This document shows positions 33,541-45,004 of a DNA stretch of 64,000 bases, piece after piece; position 1 is the first letter of the stretch; each line of letters begins with the position of its first letter. The notes below the pieces were generated by a model. It was not told the origin of the DNA, did not search any database, and saw only the letters and a list, made by a program, of their open reading frames with translations. This stretch comes from Aspidapion aeneum (lineage: Eukaryota > Arthropoda > Insecta > Coleoptera > Brentidae): positions 74,170,771-74,234,770 of the forward strand of contig OY755039.1 of NCBI GenBank assembly GCA_963576565.1. The letters are read 5' to 3'. The translations under genes were made by a program, and so were the position numbers.

Positions 33541-33766
33541 CCCCCTTATTGGTATCCAGTGCTAAAAGCGTCTCCCTTATTTGTGACTTAGTTAAAATTT
33601 ATTAATCTTAGGTTAGTATTATACCTTTTGATGCACTACTACAGAGGGAAATATGCGCCAGTAGGCACGCAGAGCCATCCATAAGACCTAGTTGTTCTGA
33701 ATGTTAAGGTAGCTTTTTTTTGTTAAAAATGATTTTTTTTATTAATTTGTATAAACTATGTTACTC

Positions 33767-35365
33767 TAGCTGCTGTCGTTTTTGAGATACATATATAGAT
33801 ATGTATAAACAATTTCCTTTTTTTTTAAATTGTGACTGGAAAGCTTATACCCTATGATCAACTTTGTTAAAAATGCAATTCAACATTCCAAAACCGCGTT
33901 TCGCTAGCTCCCGAGGGTCGTAAGATAAGATTTTTTATTCTCAAAAACTTTCACGTTATTGCAAATATTCTTAAAAATGTAATTCTTAATCTAATTTTAA
34001 AAACGTCATTTTGCCAAGACAGCAAGGTTCTCAAATTATATATTTTTTAAATATTTGAAGTCCTCTATACCCTCTTGCAGCCCCATACCACCACCAAAAT
34101 TTAATGGCCTTATCCACAAGTACTGCGAAGAAAAAGATAAATTCTGATTTAATTCTTATTTTATCAGTCCATGTTAAATTTGAAAATTTGAATGCAAATA
34201 TGAGGGGGAAACAACTTATGGCATTACCTCACATTAGCCATATAAATTGGCATGGGATTACAGCAATACATGTACAACTTTCTTGGCGTTACCCCAAGTC
34301 AGTTGATACCCCCTCGGGCAAATATCTTTAAAACTAATCAATTTTCGAAATTTTTACATTACGCGGTTGTAGATAGATAAATTATTCCAGGGACCTTCAA
34401 AACAAGGTATCAGTAAGCGGATCTTTCCCTATTCAAAATGTAAAGGTAAAGTTTACCCCTGGAATGATACAAAAATTTCAAAAAGTGTCCTCCTTGCAAA
34501 CAAAATCGACGTGTCCAAGAAATACTCGAAACGGCCTCTGGTACGTTTTCGCCAGGCCACCCTGTGTAAATCTAAACATATTATAATAGCTGCTGTCGTT
34601 TTGGAGATACATATATAGGTATGTATATACAATTTCCTTTTTTTTTTAAATTGTGACTGGAAAGCTTTTACCCTATGATCAACTTTGTTAAAAATGTAAT
34701 TCAACATTCCAAAACCGCGTTTCGCTAGCTCCCGAGGTTCGTAAGATAAGATTTTTGATTCTCAAAAACTTTCACGTTATTGCAAATATTCTTGAAAATG
34801 TAATTCTTAATCTAATTTTAAAAACGTCATTTTGCCAAGACAGCAAGGTTCTCAAATTATATATTTTTTAAATATTTGAAGTCCTCTATACCCTCTTGCA
34901 GCCCCATACTACCACCAAAATTTAATGGCCTTATCCACAAGTACTCCGAAGAAAAAGATAAAATTCTGATTTAATTCTTATATCATCAACTTATGGCATT
35001 ACCTCACATTACTCATATAAATTGGCATGGGATTACAGCAATACATGTACAACTTTCTTGGCATTACCCCAAGTCAGTTGATACCCCCTCGGGCAAATAT
35101 CTCAAAAACTAATCAATTTTCGAAATTTTTACATTACACGGTTGTAGATAGATAAATTATTCCAGGGACCTTCAAAACAAAGTATCAGTAAGCGGATCTT
35201 TCCCTATTCAAAATGTAAAGGTAAAGTTTACCCCTGGAATGATACAAAAAATTCAAAAAGTGTCCTCCTTGCAAACAAAATCGACGTGTCCAAAAAATAC
35301 TCGAAACGGCCTCTCGTACGTTGTCGCCAGGCCACCCTGTGTAAATCTAAGCATATTATAATAGG
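33767..35365. repeat. Tandem duplication of ~820 bp
   Basis: tagctgctgtcgtt at 33767 and 34587 starts two highly similar copies. Each ends in ccaccctgtgtaaatct...attataatag. Copy 2 lacks about 45 bp present in copy 1 near 34165-34210. Each copy includes one of the interspersed repeats also found at 26756. Confidence 0.92.
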
Positions 35366-36512
35366 TTGACGCAAAAGAAAGGGGGAAAAATAAAAGACCC
35401 AAACTTTGGTTAAAATTATATTTCTAAAATTTTTATTAAAAAAAAAACTCTACTATTTGTTGAGTAATACAATGAGAGAAAGGTATATGTACTAGCTGCT
35501 CAAAAGTAAAAAAAAAATTGTCCTGCGTAATACCGTTTTCGAAATATTTAACAAAAACTAGGTATGGATGGCTAAAAATATGCTGATGTTGTTCGAATAT
35601 TTTCTACAAACTGCATACATATAACAGGAATTTTTTTGTATTATTCTTTATATAAATTATAATATATAATTTATACACTGAAGTTTTTTTATATTTGGGA
35701 GAAAATATAGTCACTATCAGAGCACTATTGCAAGTTTTATTAATTTTATAAAATTTGGTGTGTCTATATTCATGTCCCTGCTGCGATAAGAGTGTAACTG
35801 GGAATCAGTTTGCTGAGCTCTAGCGATATCAGGAGATTTCAATAGAAAGTGGGCTTAAACGTAATTAACTAAAAAAAGACAAATAAATTTGCACATTTTT
35901 AGTACCACTTCATGGATTTCTTAAAAGGAAAATGGATTGCCAGCCCATGTGAGATTTGTATCGGAAAATATTCGCGGAACAATTTCTGCAGGTAACACTG
36001 AATCTAGCAAAACAATATTTTTTCTAAGCTATAAACAAAATAAACACAACAAACAGTTTAAAAAAGTACTTGAAAGATATAGGTTAGCCAAAAAAATAAC
36101 ACCGAAAACACAACGGGAAATAATGGTAATATTTTTAAAAATCAGTGTTACCACACAAAAATTTCATTGTTGCCAACGAAAATTGATACGCGTTAGCCGA
36201 ACACCATTTGGCATTGATTTTGTGTGACTTCTATGCCATACGGCTGGTCATCCTTTTTTAAGACATTCCTGGAAACATTTCAAGTTTTTTGAAATTTTTA
36301 ATATTCAGTGTTACCAAACTACCATATTTTTAAAGAATTTCAGTGTTGCCAACAGAAATTGTTCCGCGATGGCCGAGCGGTGGTTTCTTGACCAAAGGGC
36401 TGGTAATCCATTTTTTTAAAAGAAATCCGTGTACTACTATAGCATACGACAAAATAAAAACTATTACTGGACTGTGTTGTTAGTCTTATGACCCATCAAT
36501 AATGTTAAACAC
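35366..36512. other. AT-rich spacer with a tRNA-like repeated segment
   Basis: No supported gene. Two related segments (about 36130-36260 and 36305-36420) share cagtgttgccaac and a GGCCGAGCGG/TAGCCGAACA core. The second has a good tRNA A-box-like word (tggccgagcggt) but no B box at the expected distance. Confidence 0.5.
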
Positions 36513-36518
36513 TTTATT
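36513..36518 (-). terminator. Polyadenylation signal AATAAA of the His/Lys-rich gene
   Basis: AATAAA on the minus strand about 30 bases after the stop codon at 36549-36551. Confidence 0.6.
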
Positions 36519-36548
36519 ACCCTCTTTAAACCCAAATGTCAATTTTAT

Positions 36549-37552
36549 TTAAAGATGTCCGCCATCTGCAGCAACGATGACAAAATGTTGACTTTCTTGA
36601 ACCTCCAATGGGTCCTTTTTATCACAATCATGTTCTTTCGTAAGAAGTTCGCTACGCACCTTTTTTCTTTTTTTTAGTTTCTTTTTCTTTGGTGGACGAA
36701 CACTACTAGTATTAATCAGTTTGATTGATTTGCTTTCTAATGAACTTATTTTTGCTTTAAAATCTGGATGTGTATTATCACTCACTGCAAGATTGTCTGG
36801 AACTTGAACGATATATGGATTTTCGTTAGCCGGTAAGGGTTTTAACTTGTCTTTAACATTGTCGACTAGATCAACATTTAAATTTACATTTTCATTAAAG
36901 GGTTTATTTTCTGTGAAATTGGGTTGATATTTTACTTGCCCATTTTCTTTAGCTGAAGGGGCATTAATAGCATCTATTATTTCTTTAAAGTCTGATGATT
37001 CGATTTTTACATCTTTGTTATTTTCAACAGCATCATTCAATTGTACAATTTGTTCATTTTCTTTTGTTGTAGGGGTTTTACTAGCGTCTATTAATTCTTT
37101 AAAATCTGATGAATCAATCTTGGCAACTCTAAATGGAGCTGGTAGTGAAATTAAGTGAGGAGCTTCAATATTTTCATCAGTTATTGTTTTTTCCGTAAAA
37201 ATGTTTTTCTTTGGTTTATCTTTAACCCCATATTTGTGTTTGACTTTGTATTTAATGTAGTCTTTTTCATGATCTATTTTACTTTTAACATTCTTTAATT
37301 TTTTGCTAGATGGTTCGTTGGTATTCTCTTTAACATCCTTAGTTGAAGGATCTGGTTTATTTTTGACGTCAACTGTATCAAATTTACTTTCCTTTGTCTC
37401 GCTGTCTTTGTTATGAGTGGCACCTGCTACTTTTGCTTTTTCTGGTGATACTTCAACAGCAATGACAACATGGCTGTGACTGCCCTTTCCGCCGCCATCG
37501 CCGCCACCCCCGCCTCCACCATCGCCTTTAGCATAAGACCATTTCTGGCCAA
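36549..37552 (-). CDS. His/Lys-rich DUF4779-like gene, long last exon
   Basis: This last exon (333 residues) starts after a TCTTTTAG acceptor. Its leading TT completes the Gly/Val codon left open by the exon at 41770, so the phase agrees. It begins VGQKWSYAKGD, then a Gly/Asp run and GSHSHVVIAVEV. A long Lys/Asp/Glu-rich, disordered-looking region follows. A SSDFKE(L/I)IDA-type unit is repeated twice (about residues 150-205). Near the end are a basic KKKKLKKRKK cluster and a FVIVAADGGHL terminus. I do not know a family with this C-terminal extension. An ATG at 37595 in the intron keeps the frame open and would give a hydrophobic start (MFTIPFITVNFFLLV). An alternative short transcript with its own signal peptide is therefore possible. 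Confidence 0.7.
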
Positions 37553-37554
37553 CT

Positions 37555-38120
37555 AAAAGAAAAAAATTCACTGTTATAAAGGGTATCGTAAACATCTTAT
37601 TTCACTCTTACAAACTTGTTATTTATTAGATCGAAATTTGAACCTCGAACATTTTCTAGAAGTAGTAGTACGAAGGTGGACGCCTGGCAAGTATGCCTCA
37701 ACGTGGGCCCTTTTTGCCTACATTTTCTAGAAACAACAGGGAAGAAAATGCTTCGATACATTAAATGGGAGGATGCGGCCCATAATTGTAATTTTGATAA
37801 AAACAGTCCACAATGTACAAATAGCACCATATGCAGTAAAAACTAGAAAATTTTGACCGAACTAATCATTAAACGAAGAATACTTTAGAGAATAGAAGTC
37901 GATAGAACTATATTAAATTGTATAAGTATATTATTTTAATTAACAAAACGTATTTAAAAATAATAAGATCAGATGAAATGCTTAACAACTTTTAAAGAGG
38001 AGACACCACTCTACGAAGGTTCGATCTAGAAAAAGTTTCAAACAAAGGTTCGATCTAGTATACAGACAGACTAGGATCTCCTGAAGTTAGGGAAAAGTTT
38101 ACCAAGGGAAAAACGAAGCA
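37555..38120. other. Intron sequence, no supported element
   Basis: Contains a 76-codon plus-strand ORF (37616-37846) ending in a short Cys-containing stretch. I see no support for it as a gene. Confidence 0.4.
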
Positions 38121-38126
38121 TATCTA

Positions 38127-38688
38127 CAGGGTGTAAATGGTTTGCCTCACAATATTTTAATGAGTAATAGAGGAGGTCAAGATAAAAAAGGTTCATATAA
38201 CACGGGGGTCAAAACCCTTTTGTTTTTAAAATAAAGAGCATCCGTTGACGGTTTTTTAAAGTTTTTTGGTTATAACTTCTTTAAAAAAATATAGCAAAAA
38301 AATAAAATTTGGTAAATACGTGTATTAAAATAGGAACAATAATAATCAGAAGAAGATTTTGAACAAAATTATAGGATCAAATTATTTTAAGAAAAACTGT
38401 TGAAAATTTCATATGCTATATATATATATATATATATGCTGTTTTATGTTATCAGAAATAAGTCTCTAGGTAGACATAACAATAACATAGTCATTAATAT
38501 TATAAAGTAAGCGAAAATAAAAGTTTTAATTTTTTAAACCATTTTTGGAGGTAACTTTAACAGCCTTAAAAGCCTGTATTTAAAAATCATCTATCTTGAA
38601 AACAGGAACGTTGACTCCCATGTTATATAAACTTTTTTTCCTATTTTGGCCTCCTCTATCACCTATTAAAATATTGTGAGTCACTCTG
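38127..38688. mobile_element. 562-bp foldback MITE with TA duplication
   Basis: The arms of about 90 bp start cagggtgtaaat (left) and, inverted, cagagtgactcacaat (right). They share ctcacaatattttaat and atagaggagg. TA flanks both ends (38125-38126, 38689-38690). An (AT)n run lies inside at 38416-38438. A relative of this element is the insertion target of the Gypsy element at 53472. Confidence 0.75.
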
Positions 38689-38929
38689 TATTTGCTTGGT
38701 TGTCGGGAATCCCTTAAGGCACGTGTGTCTCCAAAGGTAACTGAAAGCTAGCATCATGACGGGAACGTCTCATCAAACTAGAAGGACCGGCGGAACAAAA
38801 TAGAGACAACTAATTTAGGTTGACACAAGTAGTTTTTAATTTTTAAGACGTTTTCTTTGCTGATGCGAGTTTTGCTAGTATTGGGAAAACTAAAGTGGGA
38901 TGATGATGATGACTGATGATGATTCATAT

Positions 38930-39780
38930 GTGAGTAGGCCTTGCAGCCCTTTCACTGCGACCACCAGTGAGTCTATTGTGGAACAGTTTCTTTGGTTTCT
39001 CACCACTGTTCAAATCTTGTGAATCAACTGAGGTTAACCGAAACTGTTCTGACGTAAACGTGCAATAGCCGGACATTCGCACAGTACAAGTTTGACTGTT
39101 TCGTCACCCTCCAGACAGACTCTGCATTCGGACGCTTCTTCTGTGCATAGATACTCGTATTCGGCAATGTCTCGTAAAAAGTCCAGTTACTATATGGATC
39201 CCCAATTTTTTTTCTACAAGGTCCTTTAATGAATTCTTTAGAGTTAGCCAGTATAGGTAGATTTAACCAGTATTGTTGGAAGCTGTTATCCATCCATTTA
39301 ATTATGGTTGATTTCGCAACATTATATGCTATCCCCAGGATTGTCTCAGAGCTGAAAAAGTCGGAAAATGCCGCTTCCCTCGCTGCTTGGTCTGCGGCCT
39401 CGATTCCCTCAAGCTAAGAACGCTTCGTTATCCATACCAATGATACATTCTTAGCGCTACCAAACGCATTCGGTGACTCCCTGCAGATCCTCAGGGTTCT
39501 CGATGAGACTATAGGAATTCACCGGGTACACCGTTCAATGGCTACAAGTTCGGCCTGAAACATAGTAGCCAATTGGCCGGGATTATGTTTTTCTTGGATG
39601 CTAACAACGCCAGATCCAACACCTGAAAGCATTTTGGATCCGTCGGTAATACCAGAAGCTATCGTTATTTGAGAAATTGGTCCGACCGTTTGACTAGTCC
39701 TCCCTCTTCGGTGCTGTATACCGTGTTGGGCATGATGTCTTATACCATTCCTAGAGTTACGTCCAACTCTAGTTTCCTAA
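38930..39780 (-). pseudogene. LINE remnant with RNase H domain (I/LOA-like)
   Basis: The minus strand encodes TDGSKMLSGVGSGVV, LATMFQAELVAIER and, further on, GIEAADQAAREAAFSDFF. These are the Asp, Glu and GxxAAD blocks of RNase HI in I-clade LINEs. A gag-like C-terminal tail with RRPNAESVWRVTK follows. Frames shift and stops occur, so it is dead. A (GAT)n repeat at 38899-38923 may mark the former 3' tail. Confidence 0.72.
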
Positions 39781-40639
39781 CTAGGCCTGTTGATACCACT
39801 TTGTTTGCCCTGCCATCCTGGTGTCAGTCATTACTTTAAAACTAGTCAATAGATTTAATCCAAATTTTGAGAAATTGTTGGCCAAAACCTTTGCTCGGTA
39901 TCTAATAAAATTTTTGATCAATGCACTATTTAAAATTGTAAAAATTTTGCATATCTTTTGAAAAATCTTCAAAACTGAAGAACTAAATATTAATGGTAAA
40001 AACTAAGTTATCGATCAATCGCTTCGGCCTACAATCTTTAAAAATTTTGTTTAAATCGATTGACTATTTTTAAAGTAATTACTTAAAAGATTGTTGAAAA
40101 TGGGAGTGTAGAAAAGCCCCAAAATGAGGCACTTTAATTTTTTTGATCTGGTCCAATTTTACAGAAAGCGAGAAGTGACAATCAAGCGTCATCCCCGGTA
40201 TATATGATCATAGATCATGTCCACGTAGTCACATATATAGATGTACTACTAAAGCGTATTAAAACCATTAATAGAAAATGACTACTACAAGCGTTCAGGC
40301 ATATTAGATTCAAATAAATCACAACGTTGGCTTAAGTCGACGCTTTTAATAAAATTTGAAAGGGACTGCTTTTAGTGACGTTGACAATGTGTCAATCCCG
40401 GGATTTGTCGTGGTCAAAATTGGGGTTAATTTTTATTTTTGATTTAAATTTAAGTGTTCTTTGGATTTTGAAATTTTTGGAAGACAAAGACATTATCTTA
40501 AGTTAAAGACATGATGATTCACCCGGCACGTGACATATGTCAACTTTTTTAACATATTTAAAATATCTGTGTTTTGTTTAACGAGATGCCTTTCTCAGTT
40601 TTTTTTGTTAAATTTCGAAAAAATAAACAAAATAATTTT

Positions 40640-41395
40640 TTTACTTTTTTGGCCGCCATCTTTAAAAAATAAATAAATTATATTTTTTTTTCTACAATAC
40701 AATTTAAAACAAATTAAAATTAATATAAAATTACATATCTTGCTAAAAAGATTTACCAAACCAAAAAGATACTGTTGAATTTATATTTTGACCGCCGCCA
40801 TCTTGGATAATAATAGACATATGTCATTTATTATGAAATATGTAAAATCGGCGACCCCCGTTTAGTATAAATCAATATATTACACGGCAATACTAGTTGT
40901 GTCAAACAAGAACAAAAAAATAACTTATTTAACTGAACTTCGGCCGCCAGCTTAAAATGTTAAATGTCAAATTGTAACTTTTTATAAATTTTTACAAAAC
41001 CTGGCTTATTACTGATAAAATCCAGTAAAATTTTTTGTAAAAATTCAACTTGGTCTACAAGTTGTAAAGGTCTCTTTTATTTTTGACAAATTAAGCGCCA
41101 TCTCTGTGTCGGCTGGGAAACTTATCATTTCATTTATGCCCCTTTAAAGAGCTGGTCGGTAGCTTGAATTTGAGGTATTAAAAATAAATATCTCACAAAA
41201 AATAAAGAAAATATCGAAGAAAAACGTTTTTTTTTAATATAGCCGCCATTTTGTTTTGCAGTGACAGGTGTATTTTTTTTTACATTTTTAAATTGAGTAT
41301 GTCCCACTTAAAGTAAATTTATCAAAATTAATTTAATTTCCCTTAAAACAAGGAAATCATTTTTTTTCTTAACTTTGGCAGCCGCCATCTTGGAT
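40640..41395. repeat. Stretch with repeated GCCGCCATCTT words
   Basis: GCCGCCAT occurs at 40652, 40794, 41242 and 41381, with a variant (gccgccagctt) at 40943. All are in the same orientation within 740 bp of otherwise AT-rich intron. Confidence 0.65.
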
Positions 41396-41769
41396 TCTGA
41401 GGCCGTAAAATCGGGGATCCTCAAATGAAAATTTAGCTTTTGGTGTTAGGTACTACTATACCAAATATAAAAAAATATACTCTTTTTGCAGTATTATTTT
41501 ACAAATTTACTCTACTATATTTGACATTTTTTTAAACAAATTAAAAGTTATTTATCCTAAGGTAATGATAATGGGTGTTTTTAAGCTTAAAAAAGAGATG
41601 GAGGTGAGAGCGCGTTACCCATTATCAGTACCCTTTATTTATCCAAGCCATACATTGGGGTTTATTTTAAATCCAACATGCCGGCACGCTTGTAGCCGTC
41701 ATTTTTAGAGGCCCTTTCCCAGTGCAGATATATTCAAAATGTACGGGATCATGTCATTATTCTACTAAC

Positions 41770-41947
41770 CTCCATGGCTTTCTTTGTGACCGTGTTTGTC
41801 ATCGTGTGAATGATGCGTGTCATGGCCGTCTTGGTGTTTTTCGCCTTTATCTTCTTTGAAGTGTCCACCTTTTTCGGAGTGCCCTTCTTTACCGTGGTGC
41901 TCGTTATGTGTTCCTCCGTTGTCGTGACTTTTTTTGGAGTGACCGCC
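41770..41947 (-). CDS. His/Lys-rich DUF4779-like gene, internal exon 4
   Basis: An acceptor (TATTTAG) and a donor (G|GTTAGT) bound 59 codons plus one base. The peptide is dense in His, Gly and Lys, with KKGHH-like units such as GKEGHSEKGGHFKEDKGEKH and HDTHHSHDDKHGHKESH. It starts in phase 0 after exon 3 and leaves one base for the last exon. The composition predicts a secreted, disordered, metal-binding or structural extracellular protein. That role is inference from composition only. Confidence 0.78.
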
Positions 41948-43031
41948 CTAAATATTAAAAATGTTCAAATTAAAAAATATATGTATCTGAACAATAATTT
42001 ATTATTTTTCTTAAGTCGATCTAAAGAACAACTTAAAATTTGGTTTAAAATAACAAACTGGGACAAAAATTAAAAAGCACACAATTTATAACACAAAACA
42101 AATGTTTTGTATATTACGAGTCTTGAAATGGTTCAATTAAAAACTAATTTTATTTAACTAAAAGAAGCACTAGAAGTTTGAAAAAAAAAACTTAAGATAA
42201 GAATTTTTTCTGAATATTCGCTTGTCATAGAAAAGTTTTGACCAGAGGTGCACTCAGAAAATATGTTTGAGGAATGGGGCAACAACAGGTTGTGTCTAAA
42301 AAAAAATTGTTTTATTTTTTTTAAATAATTTTTATCCTAAATTTAAGTGTCTGGAGGAGGCTGGCCCGATGTTCCTTCTGGGTGCGCCACTGGTTATGAC
42401 ATTACTGTTATTGGTCTAAAACGTTAAAATCTCATGAACCCAAAACGATTTATTATCAATAATTCAAAAACTTTCCGACATTCTTTGTCGCGTTCATTTA
42501 TAACCCACTACTTCTGTTCATACTAAAACTCTTAAGTTGTGGAATGAATTTTCTATGAGGGAAAATTGGCTGTTACCGCCGGGGACATAGTTCGGGTGAC
42601 ATGTTATTTTATTTTTAATTTAATTTCCTACGGATAAAATATACCTATCAAAACCTATATGTTTACAAATCTAAAAACTATTAAAAAGGGTAACTTTAAG
42701 TTATTAGATTCATCACTTCAAAGGCAATATTTGTAATTAAAAATTTAACAAACCTCTAGTTATATCTGAAAAAAAAATTTGTTGCTTTCTTTGAATTAAT
42801 TGGCGACTTGTGATTCATAATCTTCATACTAAAGTTTAAAAAGCTTAGTTAAGCCTTCAATAAATATTTTTTTTTAGTCTTAAACTATGAATCACTGAAA
42901 TGTTCTTTTACTGATTTTTTCTTAAAAGGACTAAACGTAGACAAAGCCCTCTGTTCTGCAGTTTTAGTGAATGCCATTTTTAGAAACATTATGCACCTAT
43001 TAAAAACTTCACCACCAAAATATATATAACA

Positions 43032-43660
43032 ATTAAATAAAAACGATCGTGTTATTATTCTTTTAATACTTTTATAACTAACATTTCAAGTATTTGTCCC
43101 TTTGCAATCTTGTAGTAGGCAAAAAAGTAAACGATTTTTTCTTTTTATTGTGACTAGTCTATTTAGGAAACTGATATCTGAGAAGAATTCAGGGAAAGAC
43201 TTAACTACACAATGGTCAACTGACAGATCCCCCCGGTGTCCCCATCAAATTTGGTTACGTCAAAAAGCTATCTATTACCCTCCCATATCTCTGTATTAGA
43301 GTAAAACAAAAAAGAAGTTAAGATTACCTTTTTGTATTTATCCAATGGAATACTTGAGATTAAATAAAAACAATCGTGTTATTATTCTTTTAATACTTTT
43401 ATAACTAAAATTTTTAGTATTTATCCCTTTGCAATCTTGTAGTAGGCAAAAAAGTAAATGATTTTTCCCTTTTGATTGTGACTAGTCTATTTAGGAAACT
43501 AATACCTGAGAAGAATTCAGGGAAAGATAACTACAAAATGGCCGACTGACAGATCCCCCCGGTGTCCCCATCAAATTTGGTTACGTCAAAAAGCTATCTA
43601 TTACCCTCCCATATATCTGTATTAGAGTAAAACAAGTTAAGATTACCTTTTTGTATTTAT
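43032..43660. repeat. ~327-bp tandem duplication that copies an exon end and splice donor
   Basis: attaaataaaaac at 43032 and 43359 starts two copies, each ending in agattacctttttgtattta. In the right copy that end is the last 15 bases of exon 3 and its donor. In the left copy (about 43320-43341) the same donor is repeated inside the intron. Confidence 0.88.
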
Positions 43661-43811
43661 CCTGATGACTGTATCCACCATGTTTCTCGAACTCACTGCT
43701 GTCTCCGTCTTCATCAAAGAACTCAGTTTTCTTTTCAAACTCATCTTTTTTATGAATAACGTGAGATCCCTTGGTGTTGTGACCTTTGTTGTGCTCTCCG
43801 CGTTCCGCATA
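43647..43811 (-). CDS. His/Lys-rich DUF4779-like gene, internal exon 3
   Basis: 55 codons in phase 0 at both ends (acceptor TTTTTAG, donor AAG|GTAATC). The peptide contains GHNTKGSHVIHKKDEFEKKT and EFFDEDGDSSEFEKHG. This arrangement matches, from memory, the most conserved block of insect DUF4779 proteins (an HKKDEY-KKTEFYDEDHD-like segment). It is the main basis for the family call. Confidence 0.8.
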
Positions 43812-43974
43812 CTAAAAATTGCGTCGCCTAGTTAATTAACCAATTAATGGACTTATTATTGGAAATTTGACATTTATTATTTCATTTCATAAATCTATAA
43901 ATATCAATTACTTTCGTTCTAAGAAAGCGTCATGTATTTTTAAACGATTTTATTTAACTTTACAGAGCCCAGCC

Positions 43975-44290
43975 AGTCTGTCTATCAAATCTTGCGATTA
44001 ATTTTTGACACATTCCCGTGAACCGATTTTAATGAAATTTGGCACAGTATTGTGGGTTTGGGAACTATGGGGTGGATGAGGTGTGGTTTTTAATTTAATC
44101 TGGTGGTAATATAATTTTATTCATAACAATCGGAGGTAAGGGGTGGTTGAGCGGTGTAAAGGGGATAAATTCATAACTTTGGAATCAATATGGATACGAA
44201 TATGCGGTTTTCAGATTTATCATTTGATCTGGTGACAATAGAACTTTATGAAAAAAACCCAGAGGAGTGTAAAGGGGTAAATTCAAAACA
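43975..44290. repeat. Repeat with gtctgtct...ccgattttaatgaaatttgg core
   Basis: It carries the exact 20-mer ccgattttaatgaaatttgg (44023-44042), also present at 50651-50670, followed by G-rich ggggtggatgaggtgtgg. It is a decayed interspersed repeat of unknown class. Confidence 0.6.
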
Positions 44291-44479
44291 ACGGCGGTAT
44301 GCTTGATGGACTTATAATGAGCTATTGCTTGACATGCAAAGGTTGGTTATTTATTAGAAAATTGCAATAAAAAGTAAAGCTATTGTAAAATCTAGACTGT
44401 AGTAAACAGAAATCTGCCAAATAATTTTTTACTTATTAGTGCAATTTTCTAATAAAATTGGTTTCTTTTTTTGTCAATT

Positions 44480-44885
44480 TGATAACCGTGACTTTTTGCC
44501 GACACTAAAGCAGCCAATCGGAATGCCTAATTGCACGGGTCATCGGCCACCTTTGGAACCCCAGACCGGGTATTTTTTTGATCCGGTCCTTTTGTCCCTT
44601 AGAATGGCTAACCGACTGAGAGAGTGTGTAACAAAGTCCGCCTTCACAAAATATCCGACCTCACTTGGCCTGGTTGCCGGCGTAAATGAGGGGGTAGGAC
44701 TATATTACATTTTACACTCCCCAGGAAATCCTATAAATGACTGAACCGCAGCAAAAATCCTTTATCTATGTCCTATAAACTCGGCAACCGCCGCGGATCA
44801 AACGCGCCACTGTAGCAAGCTAGATTCCTAACTCACTTCCGTTCGATGCGCTAACTCAACGAACCACCGAGGCTACATCGTTTAA
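44480..44885 (-). mobile_element. Possible tRNA-derived SINE
   Basis: On the minus strand, tagcctcggtgg near 44872 resembles a polymerase III A box. gtttgatccgcgg near 44800 resembles a B box about 65 bases downstream. The body is GC-richer than the flanks. The ends are not defined. Confidence 0.3.
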
Positions 44886-45004
44886 ATTTTATATGATTTA
44901 TTTAATTTATTCTCTACTATCAGTAATAACAAGTGGCCCATTAGTCGCGATGAGGTTTCAGTTATGTACAAAGTTAATAGTTTTTTTTAATACTTAGTAT
45001 AGAT

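Larger units (their letters stand above)
30461..33545 (-). mobile_element. 5'-truncated jockey/R1-like LINE, interrupted by a Penelope-like element
   Basis: Reverse transcriptase coding lies on both sides of the Penelope-like insertion: 33169-33540 upstream and about 30590-31231 downstream. The 3' end on the minus strand is an (AAAT)n tail at 30461-30481. The upper end is where recognisable coding stops. I found no convincing target duplication. Confidence 0.78.

Noticed and set aside
35937..36227. 96-codon plus-strand ORF
   Set aside because: Composition and lack of motifs suggest chance. It overlaps the repeated tRNA-like segment.
36364..36412. tRNA-like A box (tggccgagcggt)
   Set aside because: No B box or cloverleaf follows at the right distance. 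A related segment upstream is more degenerate, so it is at most a tRNA-derived fragment.
37616..37846. 76-codon plus-strand ORF with a WEDAAHNC segment
   Set aside because: Isolated, no splice or promoter context, and opposite to the surrounding gene. Possibly a decayed exon but unsupported.
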